Origin: Thermodesulfitimonas autotrophica
GTDB taxonomy: Bacteria; Bacillota; Desulfotomaculia; Desulfotomaculales; Ammonificaceae
Assembly (NCBI RefSeq): GCF_003815015.1
Contig: NZ_RKRE01000001.1
Location: 1-46,459, forward strand
Length of the DNA: 46,459 nt
Direction of reading: 5' to 3'
Part shown: piece after piece, positions 42,040-46,459 of the stretch
Layout: the number at the start of each line of letters is the position of its first letter
How positions within the stretch are numbered: the first letter of the stretch is position 1
The notes under the pieces: model-generated
Database searches by the model: none
Seen by the model: only the letters and a program-made list of their open reading frames with translations
What the model was told of the DNA's origin: nothing
Position numbers and translations under genes: made by a program

Positions 42040-43062
42040 GTGGCCCGAGGATTAAAAGAAGAAGTGCTGCGTTTTTTCCCACGCTCGCTGCAGGCGCTTC
42101 TCACACCCCTTCCGGTCTGGGATGAGGTGGAGGAGATCCGGCTGAAGGTGGGGCGGCCGTTACTCCTGCGCCTGGTGCGGGGGGAGACTTTTGTCACGGC
42201 GTGTGGTTCCCTTACCGAGCGGGCGGCGGAGGCGTATCAGGTAAGCGCGGCGGAAGTAAGCAGGATCATTAATTTGGCGTGCGGGGCCTCGCTTTACGCT
42301 TTCGAAGAAGAGGTGCGAAACGGTTACATCACCCTGGAGGGAGGGCACCGGCTGGGCTTGGCGGGCCGGGCTGTGGTGGAGGGAGGAAGCATCCGGACCT
42401 TGCGCCATATCAGCGGGCTTAATTTCCGGGTGGCCCGGGAGGTGCGGGGCAGCGCCGCCGCTCTTCTTCCGTTCGTGTTGAGGGACTCACCCCCGCGCGT
42501 CTGCCACACGCTCATTGTTTCGCCGCCCCGGTGCGGCAAAACGACGGTGCTGCGGGACCTTATCCGCCAGCTTGCCGACGGCGTGCCCGAGCTGGGCTTT
42601 CCCGGAGTGACCGTCGGCCTGGTGGACGAGCGTTCAGAGGTAGCCGCCTGCTACCAGGGAGTGCCCCAGTTTGACGTAGGTGTGCGCACCGATGTGCTCG
42701 ATGCCTGCCCCAAAGCGGCGGGAATCAGGATGCTGGTCCGGGCCTTCGGTCCGGAAGTGGTGGCGGCAGACGAGATCGGGCGGGCGGAGGACGCGCGGGC
42801 CATTGAAGACGCGCTCAACGCAGGGGTGAAAGTGGTGGCCACGGCCCACGCCGGCAGCATCGAGGAACTCAGGCGGCGGCCCTTTTTCCGGCATCTATTC
42901 GCGCTCGGGGTCGTGGAGCGGTTCGTTTTCCTCCGGCGCGGGGTAAAGCCGGGCGAGGTTGCGGCTGTCCTGGACGGCGCAGGACGTAACCTTACGCCGG
43001 GGCTTTGCGGGCCACGGCGGGCGGCCGCCGGCGTAGCCAGTTTGCGAACGCTGGCGCCGTAG
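42040..43062 (+). CDS. spoIIIAA: stage III sporulation protein AA, secretion-type ATPase (340 aa)
   Basis: SpoIIIAA resembles secretion ATPases and powers the mother-cell to forespore channel (SpoIIIA-SpoIIQ). Visible are VEEIRLKVGRPLLL, YAFEEEVRNGYITLEGGHRLGL, RHISGLNFRVARE, the P-loop SPPRCGKTTVLRDL (near residue 163) and VVAADEIGRAEDARAIEDALNAGVKVVATAHA. The P-loop lacks the first glycine of the usual GPP form. GTG start with GAGGGGGG upstream. First gene of the operon. Confidence 0.95.
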   Translation: MARGLKEEVLRFFPRSLQALLTPLPVWDEVEEIRLKVGRPLLLRLVRGETFVTACGSLTERAAEAYQVSAAEVSRIINLACGASLYAFEEEVRNGYITLEGGHRLGLAGRAVVEGGSIRTLRHISGLNFRVAREVRGSAAALLPFVLRDSPPRVCHTLIVSPPRCGKTTVLRDLIRQLADGVPELGFPGVTVGLVDERSEVAACYQGVPQFDVGVRTDVLDACPKAAGIRMLVRAFGPEVVAADEIGRAEDARAIEDALNAGVKVVATAHAGSIEELRRRPFFRHLFALGVVERFVFLRRGVKPGEVAAVLDGAGRNLTPGLCGPRRAAAGVASLRTLAP

Positions 43063-43076
43063 AGGGGGGCGTAAGT

Positions 43077-43595
43077 TTGCTCAAGCTATTGGGTGCGGGG
43101 ATGGTAGTGCTTGCCGGGGGCTTGGCGGGAATGCAGGCCGGCAGAAGCTATGCCCGGCGGCCGGTGGAAATAAGGGCGCTGATGGGAGCGCTTCTGCTGC
43201 TTCAGACCGAGATCGGGTACGCTTTAGCGCCGCTTGGCGAGGCCCTGGAAAGGGTAGCGGCGCGGGCGGACCCGGCGGTGGCGCTGCTTTTTGAGCGGGC
43301 GGCCGCGTTCTTGCGGGAGAATCCGGGGGCCACGGGGGCCGAGGCCTTGGCGGCTGCGGTGGCGGCTGCATCCCCGAAGCTGTCGCTGCGGGAGGAAGAC
43401 CTTGCCGCCTTGCGCGACCTGGGAGCCGCGCTTGGCAACTCCGACCGGGAAGACCAGGTGCGCCACCTTACCTTAGCGCTCGAGCGGCTGCGGGTAGCGG
43501 GCACTGCTGCCGAGGCGGATGCCCGCCGTTACGTGCGCCTCTGGAACACCCTCGGTTTCTGCGGCGGGCTCGGTTTGGCGATTCTCTTGAGTTAG
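43077..43595 (+). CDS. spoIIIAB: stage III sporulation protein AB (172 aa)
   Basis: The protein starts at TTG 43,077 (AGAGGGGGG upstream); the longer frame from 43,005 overlaps spoIIIAA and is unlikely. The N-terminal membrane helix MLKLLGAGMVVLAGGLAGMQAG is followed by a helical GspF-like cytosolic part (RALMGALLLLQTEIGYALAPLGEAL) and a C-terminal helix (LWNTLGFCGGLGLAILLS). It probably couples the ATPase to the membrane ring. Confidence 0.92.
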   Translation: MLKLLGAGMVVLAGGLAGMQAGRSYARRPVEIRALMGALLLLQTEIGYALAPLGEALERVAARADPAVALLFERAAAFLRENPGATGAEALAAAVAAASPKLSLREEDLAALRDLGAALGNSDREDQVRHLTLALERLRVAGTAAEADARRYVRLWNTLGFCGGLGLAILLS

Positions 43596-43608
43596 CGGGG
43601 GAAAAGGA

Positions 43609-43809
43609 ATGGATAACATCGACCTAATCTTTAAAATCGCGGGTGTGGGGATTCTTACCGCTGTTTTGCACGCGATGTTGAAGCAGGCGGGTAAAGAAGA
43701 CCTGGCGCACCTGGCGACGCTGGCGGGTGTCGGGATCGTGCTCATCTGGGTGGTGCAGCTCTTAGGTTCGCTTTTCAACGAAGTGCAATCGGTCTTCAAA
43801 CTCTTTTAA
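43609..43809 (+). CDS. spoIIIAC: stage III sporulation protein AC (66 aa)
   Basis: The 66-residue length and two hydrophobic helices (IFKIAGVGILTAVLHAMLKQAG and ATLAGVGIVLIWVVQLLGSLF) are typical. AAAAGG precedes the ATG. It lies 13 bases after spoIIIAB and is part of the mother-cell membrane complex. Confidence 0.95.
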   Translation: MDNIDLIFKIAGVGILTAVLHAMLKQAGKEDLAHLATLAGVGIVLIWVVQLLGSLFNEVQSVFKLF

Positions 43810-43830
43810 CTACGGAGTGGCTTAACAACG

Positions 43831-44217
43831 ATGAATATCCTCCAGGTGGTGGGTTTCGCGCTTATCGCCGCGGTCCTAACGGTGGTTCTCCGGCGGGAAA
43901 AACCGGAGCTGGCGCTCGGCGTGGCGGTTACCGCTGGGGTGATCATTTTTCTTGGTTTTGTAGGGAAGATCGGGGCGGTGGTCACGGTGGTAAGCGGTGT
44001 GGCGAACAGGGCTGGGCTGAATATGGTCTATCTCGATACCATCCTGAAAATTGTGGGGATTGCCTACCTGGCTGATTTCGGGGCGCAGATCTGCCGGGAT
44101 GCGGGCGAAGGGGCGTTGGCGACAAAGGTGGAGTTTGCCGCTAAGGTGCTCATTTTAATGTTGGCTTTGCCGATTGTTGCGGGCCTTCTCGATCTTCTTC
44201 TAAAACTGGTGGTATGA
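43831..44217 (+). CDS. spoIIIAD: stage III sporulation protein AD (128 aa)
   Basis: Four hydrophobic helices and the conserved MVYLDTILKIVGIAYLADFGAQICRDAGEGALATKVEFAAKVLILMLALPI segment (given in the sequence near residues 67-116) identify SpoIIIAD. It starts 21 bases after spoIIIAC. Membrane subunit of the feeding-tube channel. Confidence 0.95.
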   Translation: MNILQVVGFALIAAVLTVVLRREKPELALGVAVTAGVIIFLGFVGKIGAVVTVVSGVANRAGLNMVYLDTILKIVGIAYLADFGAQICRDAGEGALATKVEFAAKVLILMLALPIVAGLLDLLLKLVV

Positions 44218-44218
44218 G

Positions 44219-45385
44219 ATGAAGCGGCACTGGTGGGTGGTTTTTCTCCTGACGCTCTTTTTCTGCTTCCCGGCGGCGGCAGCGGGCGCCAGCCCCGGAG
44301 GGGCGGTCCCTGAGGAAGAGCTACAACTGCTCAACCTTGAGCGTGTGGAGGCGGAAGCAGCGCGGATCACGGAAACGATTCGGGGCTGGGCGCCGGCGGT
44401 CGATTTTCGCCAACTGGTTACCGACCTCGTCCGGGGGAAGGCGGATACCAGTCCGCAGGCTTTGCTGGGCGCGCTCGGCCGGTATTTCTGGGGCGAGGTT
44501 TATGGGAGCGGGGTGCTCATCGGCAAACTTCTCCTCCTAAGCGTGATTCTCTCCGTCTTGCAGCGGCTGAGCAGCGCTTTTGAGCGGGCGGCCACGTCCC
44601 AGGTCGCCTATTATGCCTGTTTCCTTGCGCTTGCCGCCACGGTGGTTACGGCCCTGGGCCTGGCGCTTAAAACAGGGCGGGAGGCGGTAGAGGGGATGGT
44701 TTCTTTCGTTCAGGCGCTGCTCCCTGTGCTCTTGAGTTTACTTGCCGCTACGGGGGGCGTCACTACGGCTGCTATTCTGCACCCGACGCTGCTTACCGGG
44801 CTTGCGGTTATTGGGACGGCCGCGAAAAACGTCGTCCTGCCGCTTATCACTTGCGGTTTAGTCCTGAGCCTGGTGGACCGTTTAAACGAGGGCCTTGCAC
44901 TTTCCCGGTTGGCCGACCTCTGCCGCCATTTTGGCCTGGCGCTTTTGGGGCTCCTTTCCACGGCTTTCCTGGGTCTCCTTGCTGTCCAGGGAGTGGGCGG
45001 AACGGTGGCTTCTGGGGTAGCGCTGCGCACGGCCAAGTTCGCGACCGGCGCCTTCATCCCCGTTGTGGGGGGGACGCTGGCGGATGCCTTTGAGGCGGTG
45101 ATCGGGACTTCCCTCCTGGTGAAAAGCGCCGTGGGGATTGCCGGCACGCTCCTTATTTTCTACGCGGTGGCTTTTCCGGCGGTCAAGCTCCTGGCGCTGA
45201 GCTTCATCTTCAAGCTTGCAGGGGCACTGATCCAACCGCTTGAGGGGCGGATGTCGGGCTGCCTTGACGGCGTCGGTGCCGGGCTCTTAGGGGTTTTCGC
45301 GGTGGTGGCGACGGTAGGGTTGCTCTGCTTTTTCGCCACCGCTACGGTGGTAGGGCTGGGGTACCTGATCACAATGCTTCGTTGA
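44219..45385 (+). CDS. spoIIIAE: stage III sporulation protein AE (388 aa)
   Basis: A signal-like N-terminus (WWVVFLLTLFFCFPAAAAGA) is followed by about 90 hydrophilic residues and then seven or eight membrane helices with the SpoIIIAE pattern (VSFVQALLPVLLSLLAATGG, TGAFIPVVGGTLADAFEAVIG). It begins one base after the spoIIIAD stop. The largest membrane subunit of the complex. Confidence 0.95.
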   Translation: MKRHWWVVFLLTLFFCFPAAAAGASPGGAVPEEELQLLNLERVEAEAARITETIRGWAPAVDFRQLVTDLVRGKADTSPQALLGALGRYFWGEVYGSGVLIGKLLLLSVILSVLQRLSSAFERAATSQVAYYACFLALAATVVTALGLALKTGREAVEGMVSFVQALLPVLLSLLAATGGVTTAAILHPTLLTGLAVIGTAAKNVVLPLITCGLVLSLVDRLNEGLALSRLADLCRHFGLALLGLLSTAFLGLLAVQGVGGTVASGVALRTAKFATGAFIPVVGGTLADAFEAVIGTSLLVKSAVGIAGTLLIFYAVAFPAVKLLALSFIFKLAGALIQPLEGRMSGCLDGVGAGLLGVFAVVATVGLLCFFATATVVGLGYLITMLR

Positions 45386-45397
45386 GAGGGGAAGGCG

Positions 45398-45916
45398 ATG
45401 GAGCGGGTAACGCTTCTGGTCCGCAACCTAATCGTCATCGCGATGTTAGCTACTATCCTCGACCTTTTGCTACCGCCGGGAGAGATGCGCCGCTGGGTGC
45501 GGATGGTGGTCGGCCTCCTGATCACGGTGGCGCTGGTGCAGGCGCTAACCGACTTTGTCCACCGGAGGGACTTTGCGCTCCCGGCCGTCAGCGTAGCGGG
45601 AAACCCGGGGGTAGTGAGCCCAGACTACCGGGAATTCCAGGAGCGCTACGCTGCCCGGGCCCTGACCGCCTACCAGGAAGGGGTAGCGCGGCAGGTTAAA
45701 GCGCTGGCCGGGCTGGCGGGGCTCGACGTAACGCGGGTCGAGGTCGTGTGCGAGACGGGGGAGCCGGATTACCCGCGTCTGCGGGAGATAAGGCTTCATT
45801 TGCGCCAGGCGGTCCCGGCGCTGAGCCAGGAGGGCGGCCCAGCGGTGAGAGCGGCCGGGACGATAGCCGATTTTTACAACCTGCCGCGCCAAAAGGTGGT
45901 GGTGACCGTTCCGTAA
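45398..45916 (+). CDS. spoIIIAF: stage III sporulation protein AF (172 aa)
   Basis: Two N-terminal membrane helices (LIVIAMLATILDLLLPPGEMRRWVRMVVGLLITVALVQ region) are followed by a soluble ring-building domain (residues about 75-172) that ends in the typical FYNLPRQKVVVTV. It lies 12 bases after spoIIIAE. Confidence 0.93.
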   Translation: MERVTLLVRNLIVIAMLATILDLLLPPGEMRRWVRMVVGLLITVALVQALTDFVHRRDFALPAVSVAGNPGVVSPDYREFQERYAARALTAYQEGVARQVKALAGLAGLDVTRVEVVCETGEPDYPRLREIRLHLRQAVPALSQEGGPAVRAAGTIADFYNLPRQKVVVTVP

Positions 45917-46005
45917 AGGGTGCCGTTGGCCGGGCCGGCGCGGCAGGTCGTGATGACGGCCGCGCCCCACGGAAGAAGAACGCGTTTTCGAAGGAGGCGA
46001 ACGGG

Positions 46006-46459
46006 ATGAAAGATGTTTTCGACCGGCTTTTCGGCAAGGAAGGTATAATCGGTAAAAATCCGGGTTACTGGCTGAAGATAGCGCTGCTCGGCGTGGCGGG
46101 AATCTTGCTGCTCGCAGTTGGCGGGAGCGGCGGGAGGGAGGCGCCGGAAACGGTAGCTGCGGCGGGCAAAGGGGTTCCGGATCAGGGGGGAAGGCCCGTG
46201 GCGATCAGGGACGAGGAAAAATACGTGGCGGAGCGGCTGAAGGCGGTGATTCAAGACATTGAGGGCGCGGGCGCGGTGGCGGTTTCGGTCCGCCTGGCCG
46301 GTTCTACCCGGGCGGCGTACGCGGTGAACACGACGGCGGGCAGGCGGGTAACCGAGGAAAAGGACCGGTCCGGGGCTAACCGCCTAACGACGGAGGATAA
46401 TACCAACGGGCAGGTGGTAGTGGTCCGGGAAGGGCAGCGGGAGGAACCGGTGGTAGAGA
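46006..46459 (+). CDS. spoIIIAG: stage III sporulation protein AG (3' end outside the window)
   Basis: The ATG at 46,006 has AAGGAGG upstream. The first 151 codons show an N-terminal cytosolic tail (MKDVFDRLFGKEG), one membrane helix (about 25-42, WLKIALLGVAGILLLAVGG) and the start of the ring domain (EKYVAERLKAVIQDIEGAGAVAVSVRLAGS). SpoIIIAG forms the 30-fold ring between the two sporangial membranes. The frame runs past the window end. Confidence 0.93.
   Translation, partial: MKDVFDRLFGKEGIIGKNPGYWLKIALLGVAGILLLAVGGSGGREAPETVAAAGKGVPDQGGRPVAIRDEEKYVAERLKAVIQDIEGAGAVAVSVRLAGSTRAAYAVNTTAGRRVTEEKDRSGANRLTTEDNTNGQVVVVREGQREEPVVE

Noticed and set aside
43005-43076. Upstream extension of spoIIIAB into spoIIIAA
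   Set aside because: The conserved membrane helix starts at TTG 43,077 behind a strong ribosome binding site.

Overview
The window comes from a G+C-rich, spore-forming, probably thermophilic member of the Firmicutes (Peptococcaceae or Thermoanaerobacterales type; Ammonifex- and Desulfotomaculum-like genera fit best, but no species is claimed). The reasons are the spoIIIA operon, a sigK gene with a pro-sequence, a Gram-positive type IV pilus locus, and the gene order yqeG-aroE-aroC-aroK-aroB ... aroQ-pepQ-efp-CD1247-spoIIIA.

Region 1 (1 to about 9,995) is accessory DNA and the most interesting part. At 9,984-10,328 (minus strand) lies only the first half of the mother-cell sigma factor gene sigK. 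Its reading frame breaks at Cys-Ile-Glu-Asn, the same codons, over the same AATGA core, at which the B. subtilis skin element splits sigK. A large serine recombinase of the SpoIVCA type ends 4 bases away. Positions 1-9,995 are therefore read as one end of a sigK-intervening (skin-like) element. Its cargo here is a group II intron, a five-zinc-ribbon protein, a 38-repeat CRISPR array (transcribed on the minus strand, no cas genes in view), a tyrosine recombinase, an A+T-rich restriction-modification pair (m4C-type methylase plus an XcyI-like PD-(D/E)XK nuclease) and a small ORF overlapping the recombinase gene. If excised like skin, the mother cell would lose these defence genes while the forespore keeps them.

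Region 2 (10,477-15,904) is chromosomal backbone: a mobA-mobB fusion, yqeG and the shikimate genes aroE, aroC, aroK and aroB, tightly packed and partly overlapping by four bases.

Region 3 (15,950-34,318) is a type IV pilus locus: pilB, pilT, pilC, major pilin, pilD, three minor pilins, a PilX-like protein, pilM, pilN and pilO. It is interrupted between pilT and pilC by a seven-gene cassette (18,888-26,135). Four minus-strand genes (histidine kinase, response regulator, PAS sensor, unknown 113-residue protein) diverge from two tandem YeiH-family membrane transporters and a 46-residue membrane protein.

Region 4 (34,453-41,848) holds an AbiE-type toxin-antitoxin pair in the unusual order nucleotidyltransferase first, then tldD and tldE (pmbA), aroQ, a proline peptidase, efp and a CD1247-type gene. 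Region 5 (42,040 to the end) is the sporulation operon spoIIIAA-AB-AC-AD-AE-AF-AG behind a good sigma-E-like promoter; spoIIIAG runs off the window.
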